The position numbers and the translations under genes were made by a program. Of a DNA stretch of 64,000 nt, positions 48,701 to 56,554 are shown in pieces. The stretch is taken from assembly GCF_002216855.1 (NCBI RefSeq), contig NZ_CP022356.1, forward strand, positions 310,001-374,000, in the 5' to 3' direction. The stretch comes from Paraphotobacterium marinum (GTDB lineage: Bacteria > Pseudomonadota > Gammaproteobacteria > Enterobacterales > Vibrionaceae). A model generated the notes under the pieces. The model was not told where the DNA came from, made no database searches, and saw only the letters and a list, made by a program, of their open reading frames with translations. The first letter of the stretch is position 1. Every line of letters begins with the position of its first letter.

Positions 48701-48852
48701 CCTAGCCGAGTTACATGAAAACTTATATCATCCGTTGTTAATTTATTTTTTATATTTTTCGCATAACTAATTGAATTAATTTGAAATAATATGACAATTA
48801 ATATCATATTAAAAAAACAAAAATTCATTTTTTTTAAATTTACAGATTTCAT
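45718..48852 (-). CDS. Exported bulb-lectin-domain protein
   Basis: 1044 residues from ATG 48852, chosen for AAGGGAG 5 bases upstream; the frame extends 10 codons further to a TTG. Signal peptide ~1-32 (MILIVILFQINSISYA). Residues ~175-300 look like a bulb-type mannose-binding lectin (B-lectin): SLEVGQSYLDP, GNGNLSLINQKGKVIWSF, LVIQPNGGMVIYNT. The rest is Asp/Asn-rich beta sequence with cysteines, and the C-terminal ~200 residues (TVTFINHSTDSSLELEIEPK) suggest an aegerolysin- or C2-like beta sandwich, not firmly assigned. Upstream element S; the RHS gene follows. Carbohydrate binding on a target cell is the likely role (inference). Confidence 0.72.
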   Translation of the reverse strand: MKSVNLKKMNFCFFNMILIVILFQINSISYAKNIKNKLTTDDISFHVTRLGYLPSKTKTGKKRVGVYKVQLPERTSIIRFNSNNLDGPAPYYDNIVIVSAHKDSNGTVHYISKKVGYLYNNTGYESVTSPNHPDHIEMNEYAIKALPMEFTFLDADTPVKLIDFGVPALLATHIPLNKAFSLEVGQSYLDPVSKNTLAIKSGGLLVISNPETNVKNYFKSRNSNTKNHLLNDKNVFRLQSIGNGNLSLINQKGKVIWSFNDNKEKKFPNSELVIQPNGGMVIYNTNQRIPSRKVIASYQLKPSSSENDISDSKFRKNLTSINEVPDDQTNYYSHTIDEMPETDINWIQEMKKHCDGVSIEINSKNATVGGPINIYNNGTNPGRIHVRVFCGSKELTDENNEDYKRLLSHLVFTVNGNNVGDTSLKAEDLITNIHNSNMEEDSINDPYSIVSSTVATDNDEQRPIYGEDNYRDLKNNKNAYFVLYSTETNIDDEDNHMLNAYAIDDCSLIDSNQDGQEQCNSQNPGDDLIFTTNGSVPVKTKRIDSAGKLGYIGWSATTGINSTISISSDFSPEKFISHDDYSMKNPDSYKYPDYYIWPGKRWDNNKGGAYLYLTRQLGPCALLSKKTGYYCKDNDHEQFMFKNGWIKNVSNMYKTQSETSQTEPSEDLTISKYIIDDHQALTSLHRNLDDDTSKSTAHFDESNKMLIFDRWGYPYVLNETTTIKRNETIGHDVRLHCMFTDVDTIVPHFWVINNVGLPLILHSTPGKNDMINQLANKCLGENDNCTDTSGAKDSPNNDFILSYKSSDLSNGLRGFAFRIGKHVKSASTSVNVTAETNLNGVVLEPDDWMSIPTNAQMKRANKPDDSYAYCNYGDNCTVTWTDTTKDTPYLNASNYITSSIKHYKHESTIYSAAYTFKAPYKSMTVTFINHSTDSSLELEIEPKSSVDWLHDSYVNDPDMFKVNADGQHIAHYLNSVRRQYEVAEANIYDHGEFVGEITPAKKDGDDGHDWDVVSHYVNDKYTLTPHLDNKTETTMQISYTVTKK

Positions 48853-49430
48853 TGAGACTCCCTTTGGAAATTTTATATCCAAAAAAATTTTTATATATAT
48901 TGGTTGATTTATAATTCGTAAAAACTTTCTTAGATTTTTGGAGGAGGTTGGAGAGTTAATGTGATTTTGAATAATTCAAAGTTCATATTGATGTATTTCC
49001 TTTACAAAGATGAATATCTTTAAAATTAAACATAAATTAATTTAATTCATTAATAAATGCGAATAAAATCAATTATAAATTGAGCTTTATTCAGTTTTGA
49101 TTCAGTTATTCTTTTTTATTTATATTTATTTGTTTGAAGCTATCACTTTGTTTTGTTTTTTTATGCCCTTAATGATGTTATTTTTTATTAAAATTGATTG
49201 AGAAGATTATTTTCAGCTAGATTAATAGTGTTCTATTTTAGTTAAAATACAGAGATCTAAAGATGCATGTTTTGGGTAAATTAATTAATAACCATCGAAG
49301 TATTTTCTTTCTTGAAATTAAAATATTCATGAAATATTTTTAATTATAAAAGGAGTGAAATTTTTATACTTTACGCGTTAAGTGCCTTTAATTATAATGG
49401 GTTGATGGTTTGTCAATATATAAAAATAAG
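48853..49430. other. Intergenic region with element S and a B remnant
   Basis: Holds element S (48940-49030) with similarity to 41815-42000 continuing to about 49115, and a decayed B terminator end near 49110-49165 (GAAGCTATCACTTTGTTTTG plus T7). Confidence 0.6.
48940..49030 (-). promoter_or_regulatory. Element S upstream of the lectin-domain gene
   Basis: In gene orientation AATTATTCAAAATCACATTA, ACTCTCCAACCTCCTCC. The leader is only about 60-90 nt here, much shorter than for the other two S genes. Confidence 0.6.
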
Positions 49431-50096
49431 ATGAAAATTATAGATTTAACTCAAATGCTCGATGAGCATACACCCCACTGGAATTGTGATTGTGGTTTTA
49501 AATTAACCTCGACTTTTGACGAAGTTTCTTGTGTTCAATTTATAGATGCTCCAGCGGGAATAGGAACACATATGGATGCGCCTTACCATTTTTTTTCTGA
49601 TAATATTTCAATTGATCAAATTAATGTTGAAAATTTTTTGGGTCCAGCATGTGTTATTGATGTCCATCATAAAGCTCATGACGAATATCTTATAAGCAAA
49701 CAAGATATATTAGACTTTGAAAATAAGCACGGTATGATTGAGCCTAACACTATTATTCTAGCTTTTACGGGTTGGGATAAACACTGGGGCGAACCAGACA
49801 AATACAGAGCTGAAAAAAGTGAACAACAAAGAGCTTTTCCTGGTTTTTCTACTGAGTCGATTGATTATTTATTGACTAAGGATATAAAAGGCATCGGGAT
49901 TGATACTTTATCTCCTGATGGCAGTAACATTGGCTTTCCTGTTCATAAAAAAGTATTAAGTCGTGGAATTTATATTTTAGAAAATTTGTGTAATTTAGAT
50001 AAGTTACCGGCAAAAGTTCAGGAATTAATTTCTCTTCCCCTAAAAATAAAAAATGGTGCCGAAGCGCCTTGTCGAGTAATCGCTAAAATAAAATAA
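49431..50096 (+). CDS. Cyclase-family metal hydrolase (kynurenine formamidase-like)
   Basis: 221 residues from ATG 49431; an in-frame TTG lies 7 codons earlier. Family signature GTHMDAPYHF with metal ligands H-x-D-x3-H (residues 47, 49 and 53 of this start), then FTGWDKHWG and GIGIDTLSPDGS. Family members hydrolyse N-formylkynurenine, isatin or cyclic amides. The TGW...W and D-S-P features fit the general cyclase superfamily (KynB-like) but not a specific substrate. Ends in a strong terminator before A copy 4. Confidence 0.85.
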   Translation: MKIIDLTQMLDEHTPHWNCDCGFKLTSTFDEVSCVQFIDAPAGIGTHMDAPYHFFSDNISIDQINVENFLGPACVIDVHHKAHDEYLISKQDILDFENKHGMIEPNTIILAFTGWDKHWGEPDKYRAEKSEQQRAFPGFSTESIDYLLTKDIKGIGIDTLSPDGSNIGFPVHKKVLSRGIYILENLCNLDKLPAKVQELISLPLKIKNGAEAPCRVIAKIK

Positions 50097-50132
50097 AAAT
50101 GGCCCCATAGATTTTCAACCCTGAAATTGAAC

Positions 50133-50172
50133 AAAGGATAGTATGGTGAACATATCATTCTATCCTTTTTTA
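50133..50172 (+). terminator. Intrinsic terminator of the cyclase gene
   Basis: AAAGGATAGTATGGTGAACA...TCTATCCTTTTTT: stem AAAGGATAG/CTATCCTTT with T-run. Confidence 0.8.
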
Positions 50173-50280
50173 ATGAATACAAGATAAAGAATTAAAATAT
50201 AACTTTACATCAGTTTTATTAAACTTATTTTTAATTAAAACCACCCTACTTTGCTTCTTTTGATTTGTTATTATTTATCG

Positions 50281-50434
50281 ATCACTTAGGATGAGTGATA
50301 GTACTGAGGACGAGTAGCTGACCAAGGAAAGGTCGATAAGAGGAAAGGATTTCCTAAAAATCTAGGAACAGTTGCACATGGATGTGTAGAAAAAAATTAT
50401 ACCCGCAATGTTTTCACGTTGCGGGTTTATTTTA
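50281..50434 (+). ncRNA. CsrB/RsmY/RsmZ-type CsrA-sequestering sRNA, copy 4
   Basis: All seven GGA motifs kept. The second loop reads GAGGACG rather than GAGGACT, with the TACT/AGTA stem intact. It retains the CACCCTACTTTGCTTC promoter-proximal block, but the TGAGAAATATG palindrome found upstream of copies 1, 2, 3 and 5 is absent, so its regulation may differ. Confidence 0.82.
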
Positions 50435-50562
50435 ATCTCAAAGTCTAATGAGCATCGCCTTTTTCATCAAACTTCTATTCATATGTTTTGAAGCCCTCGT
50501 TGTTGAGTGTTTTTTATTGCAACCTCTAATTAAACATAATGCTACCATAAACAATCCTAAGC

Positions 50563-50601
50563 AAAAAAAACAGTCATGATGGAATAAACATCATGACTGT
50601 T
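50563..50601 (-). terminator. Intrinsic terminator of the 846-residue gene
   Basis: AACAGTCATGATG-GAATAAA-CATCATGACTGTT, a perfect 13-bp stem with eight T on the minus strand. Confidence 0.92.
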
Positions 50602-50679
50602 TGCTAAAAATTAAATTTTAATAAATATTTTTATGTCTTTTTACTATTTAGCGACACACTAAGATTGCTAAAGGGCATC

Positions 50680-53220
50680 TTATTGATTATTTCCAGTAAC
50701 GTATGCATCAAATGTATAACCATCATGACTTGAAACTGGATCATACCAGGTGTAGGTAGCATTCCAGTTATCAGAAACAAATCCTGCTTGACCATTAGAT
50801 TGATCATGAACTGGATGCTTTTGTTCCCAATCACTATAATCATAAAGACTATAAATTTGTTGACCACCAAGATCAATGTTAGTTAGTGAGATAGGTTGTC
50901 TGTTTGTAACAACACCGATCGCTCTTGGCTCAAATGCCAGCCAACTAAAATCACCATTATAACCTTCCCCATCTTGTATGTTAAATGCTTTACTTACTAA
51001 TGTCATTGCCGATGGTTCACAATAAACATTATGAGCACAATCATTTGAATCATTTTGAGTGTGGCTTAAAACATAAAAATTATTAACACTCCACCCACCT
51101 GGTGTAACCTCCGTACTTGGAGATTTAGATCCCTGATACATTCTATCAGTATTGCGATTGGTAATTAAACCAGAACCATAATACCAACCGTAAGTTGGGT
51201 CACTTTTATTATCAAGAAACTTATTTATAACAAAAGGAACATAAACATTTTCGATTGTAGAACCAGTTAAAGCATCTCTTTGCACTCCATACATACTTGC
51301 CATAACAACAGCGCCAGATTCACCCTGAAGAGCTGTATATTCGGTAACACGCTGATTTTTTGCTTCTAGTTTCATATTATCGTCTGCAGTTTGCCCATAA
51401 ATATAATCCATGGTTGAATTATCACTACCAATATCCATACCATCTACGCAGTTCTGCCAAAACCCAAGCTCTTTGACGTCAAAGACATGAACAGGGTTAT
51501 TGTCAGCTTCTCGATCTTCTAATCTACCATATACTTCATAATCAATATCTTCGCTAGCAGCACCAAATTGGGCTACATTTATTTGGGCCGCACCATGATT
51601 ACGTTTTTCACCTCCACTCAATGTAATACCTTTTACAGTGATTTCCCTATTTACCCAGCCAGTAAATTCTCGAGTATTGTCTAAACCCAGCAAAGAACTT
51701 TCTATATGATATCGAGCAAATTCAATCAATTTACCTAATCTGACATTTTTATCATATGTTGTTTCATCGGAGGAACCATAATTTAAAAAAGATTTTCTAT
51801 AATTACCATCGATATTCCATATTGACCCTAAATCTGTCGAACTTCTAAAACCAATGACGGGATACTTAGGGTTAAAATCTGCACCCATACCCCATCTTGT
51901 ACGATAAGTATGTGTGTAACCGTTTATTCGACCCAAACCAAAGATATGAATAGATTTATTGGCTCTTGCAGAGTAAGTGAAATTTCTATCACTTCCATCT
52001 GCGACACCTGTAGGGGTTTTTATATCTTCTTCAGATTCTAATTGATTTTCAACTGCTTCAATATTACAAGCCTGAACAACATCTGCGATTTCATTAGGGT
52101 TGTAATTTTGGCTATGTCTTGTTCTTAAATACATAACTTTATTTAAACTTTGTAAAGCATCTCTACAAGAATCTTCATTTGTCGTAGGGCCATCAAGTTT
52201 AACTGGTATCCTAATAAATTGAGTTGTCATTGGTATGGATAATGAAGAATGTAATGGGATGTTAATATTCATATCATTATTATCTTCAGGGCTAGATTTT
52301 GGTTTACTAGCCCAATTTGTCAGAGTCCCTTTGAACTCGATAAAATCATGTCCATTAATTGTCTTTAATTCCCAATGAGGTACTTCAAGGTGACAACTAT
52401 TAGAGACAACAGGTGATTCCTTATATTCCCAGTTTATAGTGCCATTTTTGTTTGTGTTATGAGCTATGACCCATTCATGCATATGCTCTAAGGTTAATTG
52501 TTTATTATCATATCCAAAATCACTATCAATTTTAGAGGAATCGATAGTACATAATGCAGGATCATCTGACTTAAGCTCTGAATCGAACTCATCCTCTCTA
52601 CTGATGAAAACGGATAAAGTGCCTAATGCATAATGTTTGGGATCATCATAATACTTAACATCTGATGAAAGATTAAAGGCACTATCATCCATTGGCTTGG
52701 AACAACTATCATTATCAGAATGAAATGGAAAGATTGTCAGTTGTACTGGTTTAGTTGTGTCAAAGTTACTATTATCCAATGTAAATTTAGCACCTATTTG
52801 GGTATAGAATTGTTTATTTTTATAATCTATTTCTGCACAATTGAATTTACCGAAGGTATTATCAATATCATCTGAGAAAGTGTTTTCACTGATAGTTAAA
52901 GACGTTGGGTATGAAGAGCCTTTCTTCAGTTTAAATTGTGTTTGCGTGATATATCTTAAAGGCCCCATCTTCGTATCTATTTCTTCGTGATTTATATTAT
53001 CAGCACTTGGTTGATAATGATATTCTTGTCCTTCTCCATTCAGGCTAGAATCGCCAGATAATGTAACATTAAATGCAACATATTTATGATGATCTACATC
53101 CTCTTGGTTGTATTTTAGAGCGGGATCGTGGAAAGGTACAATAGGAATATCATCGGCATGGGCACTAGCACCTATCAAACAACTAATGGGTAAAATAACA
53201 TTTTTAAATATTTTTTTCAT
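50680..53220 (-). CDS. Large exported protein of unknown function
   Basis: 846 residues. Signal peptide 1-22 (VILPISCLIGASAHA-D), AAAGGAT ribosome site. Asp/Asn/Ser-rich, mostly beta-prone sequence with scattered cysteines (about ten) likely to form disulfides; regions such as KSIHIFGLGRINGYTHTYRT and SGGEKRNHGAAQINVAQFGA are more regular. No domain recognised. Composition and length resemble the neighbouring S-controlled exported proteins, but I do not see a clear S element upstream. Perhaps part of the same secreted set. Confidence 0.7.
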   Translation of the reverse strand: MKKIFKNVILPISCLIGASAHADDIPIVPFHDPALKYNQEDVDHHKYVAFNVTLSGDSSLNGEGQEYHYQPSADNINHEEIDTKMGPLRYITQTQFKLKKGSSYPTSLTISENTFSDDIDNTFGKFNCAEIDYKNKQFYTQIGAKFTLDNSNFDTTKPVQLTIFPFHSDNDSCSKPMDDSAFNLSSDVKYYDDPKHYALGTLSVFISREDEFDSELKSDDPALCTIDSSKIDSDFGYDNKQLTLEHMHEWVIAHNTNKNGTINWEYKESPVVSNSCHLEVPHWELKTINGHDFIEFKGTLTNWASKPKSSPEDNNDMNINIPLHSSLSIPMTTQFIRIPVKLDGPTTNEDSCRDALQSLNKVMYLRTRHSQNYNPNEIADVVQACNIEAVENQLESEEDIKTPTGVADGSDRNFTYSARANKSIHIFGLGRINGYTHTYRTRWGMGADFNPKYPVIGFRSSTDLGSIWNIDGNYRKSFLNYGSSDETTYDKNVRLGKLIEFARYHIESSLLGLDNTREFTGWVNREITVKGITLSGGEKRNHGAAQINVAQFGAASEDIDYEVYGRLEDREADNNPVHVFDVKELGFWQNCVDGMDIGSDNSTMDYIYGQTADDNMKLEAKNQRVTEYTALQGESGAVVMASMYGVQRDALTGSTIENVYVPFVINKFLDNKSDPTYGWYYGSGLITNRNTDRMYQGSKSPSTEVTPGGWSVNNFYVLSHTQNDSNDCAHNVYCEPSAMTLVSKAFNIQDGEGYNGDFSWLAFEPRAIGVVTNRQPISLTNIDLGGQQIYSLYDYSDWEQKHPVHDQSNGQAGFVSDNWNATYTWYDPVSSHDGYTFDAYVTGNNQ

Positions 53221-53966
53221 TTTTATCCTTTTAATTAAAAAAATTAAATTAAAGCTTTAAAAGTATAGTTTTTTGTAATTAATATGGTTAGGACTTATGT
53301 CCTGTTTTTTACGACATTAAATGAATAATAATTATCAAATACAATTACTTAAAGTTATCGAGGGTGTAATTTCACACTGGAGAGGATTTGAATAAATTTT
53401 TATCTTTATGATTATTTTATTTATTAAAAACAATTTCTTATAATTATTAAATTGCTGTTATGCATGAATATAACTTTATTATACAAAATTTTTGCTATAA
53501 TTGTTTAAAAAATATTCTCAAAACTATATTATTTGCCTAGTATACAATGTTTGTAACATGAGTTTTTTGAAACTAATTTTTTTGTCATACAGAATACGTT
53601 ATTTTATAAAAATATAGTCCCTTTTTTAATCACAAATATACCTTATATAAACAAAGTATCACATTAATGAATCATTTAACCCTTTTTATAAAGTAGATTA
53701 AATTGAATATGTTATTGTTTTCACGTTTTATTAATTATTCAAAATTTCATTTTTCTTTAAATTTCTATACATATTCTCTAAACCTTCAATGAGATTAATT
53801 TTATTTAAAATTAATTTGAACTATTTTGAAAAGTACGACTCTATATAAGTGTTAGAATTTTTTTCATTTTTCCTTGTTTATTTATATTCATTTTTTTGAA
53901 GCCCTCATTTTGAGGGTTTTTTTATACATGTTTTTTGTGCTAATTATGTCGAACTGATATTCATAT
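53221..53966. other. Intergenic region with B copy
   Basis: AT-rich promoter region of the 846-residue gene, then a decayed A-terminator trace (53715-53735, TTGTTTTCACG) and a complete B copy (53813-53924). Confidence 0.55.
53813..53924 (+). repeat. Family B repeat, complete
   Basis: Short-loop version of the terminator: CCCTCA-TTT-TGAGGG plus T7, again keeping the stem while the loop changes. Confidence 0.8.
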
Positions 53967-54437
53967 TTATTTGAAAATTCGCACATCAAATCTAAATGTT
54001 AACTTTTCATGTTTTTTAAAGATGTTTTCCATAGCTGGATGGCTTGGATTTACAAGGTAGTTTTTGTCTCTTAGCGAAATAGTGGATGGGACTTGTAGAG
54101 CAGCGTATTTGGGCTTACTTATTTTTAAAAATTGGTCTCCAATTTCTTGTGTTTCCTCACCAGCTGGGATTCTTTGCCAATTTTTAGGTAGGTCTTCTTC
54201 ATCTAATTTTACAATGAGTTTATCGTTTACTTCTATACGATATAGATCGTATTGATCGATGATACTTGGATCGTTATTGACATGAACGAATACTTCCAAA
54301 CAGCACAGCGATTCTGATTCTGAAAAATATAAAGCCTCTGTTCCCTTAGAGTTCCATCTGCCACCATAAAGCTTTGCACCGATAGGACTAAAGGGATTTT
54401 CTGCAAATTTCTTCTGTGTAAGACGATAAAGTTGCAT
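53967..54437 (-). CDS. RES-domain toxin (NAD+-degrading type)
   Basis: 156 residues. RES features: YR near the N-terminus (R5), YGGRWNSKG (R27), YFSES with E40, and VPSTIS...NYLVNPSHP (S118, N126). The R-E-S residues define the family; characterised members deplete NAD+ and stop growth when the antitoxin is lost. ATG overlaps the antitoxin stop by one base (TAATG), the classical RES-Xre layout with antitoxin first. Confidence 0.92.
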   Translation of the reverse strand: MQLYRLTQKKFAENPFSPIGAKLYGGRWNSKGTEALYFSESESLCCLEVFVHVNNDPSIIDQYDLYRIEVNDKLIVKLDEEDLPKNWQRIPAGEETQEIGDQFLKISKPKYAALQVPSTISLRDKNYLVNPSHPAMENIFKKHEKLTFRFDVRIFK

Positions 54438-54898
54438 TAGGAGAAAACCCCATGCTCCACTCTACCGATTAGATCTTTTACAATTTCAAAGTCTACGGTC
54501 GTCGAGACCATATCAAGTGGCCTCTTTCCACCTAAACCATAGACGCTTTCTTTCATCCAATCTAATGCTTTTTTCTCATCATTAAATAGTTCAGTTGCTA
54601 ATTTAAGCAGCATTGCTAGTCTATACATAGCATCACTTTCTTGAATGCTAAAACGTTCCTTTTTATTTAGGCGACGCTTAATTGTGCTGAGCGGAATAAG
54701 CGTTACACGGTGGAACTCATTCTGAGATAATTTGGCTTTTTTTAAAATTTTGTGGTAAACAAATGGTTTGAATCCTTCATGCACAGCATCTGTTCGAGCT
54801 GTTTTATTGTCTTCAATTCCAAGGTTAAACCAAAAGTTTGTCTTGGCGTTTTGATTAGGTTTAATTGGTTTAAAACTTTTTAGTTCAGTACTAGCCAT
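54437..54898 (-). CDS. Xre/MbcA/ParS antitoxin of the RES pair
   Basis: 153 residues from ATG 54898, preceded by GGAGGG at an ideal 5-base distance; an upstream in-frame start lacks this. N-terminal helix-turn-helix (ILKKAKLSQNEFHRVTLIPL then STIKRRLNKKE) and C-terminal DUF2384 toxin-binding part (AMLLKLATELFNDEKKALDW, MKESVYGLGGKRPLDM). It should neutralise the RES toxin and repress its own promoter through the palindromes upstream. Confidence 0.92.
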   Translation of the reverse strand: MASTELKSFKPIKPNQNAKTNFWFNLGIEDNKTARTDAVHEGFKPFVYHKILKKAKLSQNEFHRVTLIPLSTIKRRLNKKERFSIQESDAMYRLAMLLKLATELFNDEKKALDWMKESVYGLGGKRPLDMVSTTVDFEIVKDLIGRVEHGVFS

Positions 54899-54914
54899 TG
54901 CAACCCTCCGGAAT

Positions 54915-54955
54915 TTAGACCATATGACCATTATATATTAGACCAAATGGTCTTT
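54915..54955. promoter_or_regulatory. Autoregulatory operator of the RES/Xre pair
   Basis: Palindrome AGACCAAATGGTCT at 54940-54953 and a related box AGACCATATGACCA at 54917-54930, 10 bp apart, just upstream of the antitoxin ribosome site. The spacing is two helical turns apart centre to centre, suited to cooperative antitoxin binding. Confidence 0.75.
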
Positions 54956-55348
54956 TATTTCAATGATAAAAAAAATCTATTACTTTTAAAGAAGAAGATA
55001 TGTTATATGAGTGATACATTTTTAGTGTGACACTATGAATGAAATAATGGCTCAATACGTACTGTATTAGCATAGATCATGGTATTTTCTTACAAAGCAA
55101 AATAAGAATGTTTGTGTTTTCTTGAAATGTTTAATGAGCAACAATCATCAGCTCCATATGCTAGACAATCATTACCCCTTTGTAGTTGCTTTTTAGTAAA
55201 ATTACAAAGATAAAAATTTTTTTTCTGATCTGGTACTTTTGTCCTTATTTTAAGTTATGCTGAGTGCTAGGGTGAAAAAATAGCCATGTAATGAAGAGTA
55301 TTAAAATGCTTCGTTATTAGATAATAAGAATAAGAATAAGGATAAGAT
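54956..55348. other. Divergent promoter region, no other feature seen
   Basis: About 390 bp between the toxin-antitoxin operator and the LysE gene. I see nothing beyond AT-rich promoter sequence. Confidence 0.5.
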
Positions 55349-55957
55349 ATGGAACATACGTTTGCTATAGTTTTGTTTGCCATCTCGACCATGGCAACAC
55401 CTGGACCCAATACATTGATGATTATGTCATCTGGGGTAAATTTCGGAGTAAAAAGGAGCTTACCTCACTTTTTTGGTATTTGTTTGGGATTCACATTAAT
55501 GTTATTTTTAGTGGGGCTCGGGTTTTCTAAGTTATTTGAGCTGTACCCTGAATTACATATTGTGTTGAAATGGTTAGGTACGATGTATCTTCTATACCTT
55601 GCTTATTTAATATCTATGTCATCAAAAAGTAGTGATGAGGAAAAGGAAAAAAAACCATTTTCTTTCGTAAAAGCTGTCCTTATCCAATGGCTTAACGCAA
55701 AAGCTTGGGCTATATCTGCGGGAGCCGTTGCAGCATACATGACAGTTGGCGAGCATGTTTATCGTCAAGATTTGGTGATCTCTTTGATTTTTCTTTTTGT
55801 CTGCTTACCTTGTGTTGGTATGTGGTTACTCTTTGGATCTTTTCTTAAGAAATTCTTAATGGATGAAACTAAAAGAAGAATATTTAATTATTGCATGTCT
55901 GCTTTTCTAGTTTTGGCTGTTATGCCCGTATTAATTAAACTTATTGAAACTTTATAA
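55349..55957 (+). CDS. LysE/RhtB-family amino acid exporter
   Basis: 202 residues, six hydrophobic segments. The family signature TPGPN is at 17-21 and is followed by a conserved glycine helix (GVNFGVKRSLPHFFGICLGF). These carriers export amino acids or homoserine lactones across the inner membrane by proton antiport; the substrate here is unknown. AAGGA lies 6 bases before the ATG. Confidence 0.92.
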   Translation: MEHTFAIVLFAISTMATPGPNTLMIMSSGVNFGVKRSLPHFFGICLGFTLMLFLVGLGFSKLFELYPELHIVLKWLGTMYLLYLAYLISMSSKSSDEEKEKKPFSFVKAVLIQWLNAKAWAISAGAVAAYMTVGEHVYRQDLVISLIFLFVCLPCVGMWLLFGSFLKKFLMDETKRRIFNYCMSAFLVLAVMPVLIKLIETL

Positions 55958-56210
55958 TTAAGTATCTTTAAAAACAGACTCGATCAGTTTAAAAGACTTA
56001 TAGCTTCTCATTTAAACAAGTTTTTCTAAAAATTTTTTAAATGATGAAGAAGACACTAAAGAGGTTATTATTTTTGTTTTCAATTAATTTAATGTTTAAA
56101 ATTTTATTTTTAGCACCGTTACTTAACTAAACATTTGACTATATTTAAACCCTCCATTTTGAGGGTTTTTAGAACTAAAAAATTTAAATATGGTTAATTG
56201 ACGTTTATTT

Positions 56211-56260
56211 TTGTGAGACATTGACTATTGGGACATGAGAAATATGGGTAACTTAACTTC
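56211..56260 (+). promoter_or_regulatory. Conserved upstream block of family A RNA copy 5, diverged
   Basis: TTGTGAGACATTGACTATTG then TGAGAAATATGGGTAACTTA. The left part of the palindrome is intact, the right arm has drifted. About 121 bp upstream of the RNA. Confidence 0.5.
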
Positions 56261-56377
56261 GGACTATGAAAATAAATCTCATTAAATCAGTAACATACAG
56301 ATATAACAATTTTATGACAATGTGGTTTTTGTACATCCAACCCCACTTTATTTATATTTGTTAGCTATCATAGCTAC

Positions 56378-56530
56378 ATCACTTAGGATGAGTGATAGTA
56401 CTGAGGACGAGTAACTGACCAAGGAAAGGTCGATAAAAGGAATGGATTTCCTAAAAAAATAGGAACAGTTGCACATGGATGTGTGAAAAAATTATACCCG
56501 CAATGTTCGAACGTTGCGGGTTTATTTTAT
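56378..56530 (+). ncRNA. CsrB/RsmY/RsmZ-type CsrA-sequestering sRNA, copy 5
   Basis: Seven GGA motifs retained although several stem bases differ (AAAGGAATGGATTTCCT gives a TGGAT loop). Terminator CCCGCAATG-TTCGAA-CGTTGCGGG. Sequence drift outside the GGA loops with conserved GGAs points to selection for CsrA binding. Confidence 0.84.
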
Positions 56531-56554
56531 CTCATAGCTTTAGAGAATAAGCCA

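Larger units (their letters stand above)
50097..50562. other. Intergenic region: terminator, A copy 4 and B remnant
   Basis: Contains the cyclase terminator, A (50281-50434), and a truncated B end (50476-50518, GAAGCCCTCGTTGTTGAGTG) whose T-run is shortened. Confidence 0.6.
55958..56554. other. Intergenic region: B-like terminator trace, upstream block and A copy 5
   Basis: Contains ACCCTCCATTTTGAGGGTTT (56150-56170), a terminator-like remnant resembling the B end, then the conserved block and A copy 5. Confidence 0.6.

Noticed and set aside
50631-50876. 81-residue minus-strand ORF at the end of the 846-residue gene
   Set aside because: It overlaps that gene in another frame and reads as low-complexity Met/Ile sequence.
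29823-53924. Family B as an insertion sequence or MITE
   Set aside because: No terminal inverted repeats or target-site duplications seen; each copy ends exactly in an intrinsic terminator, which fits a transcribed unit better.
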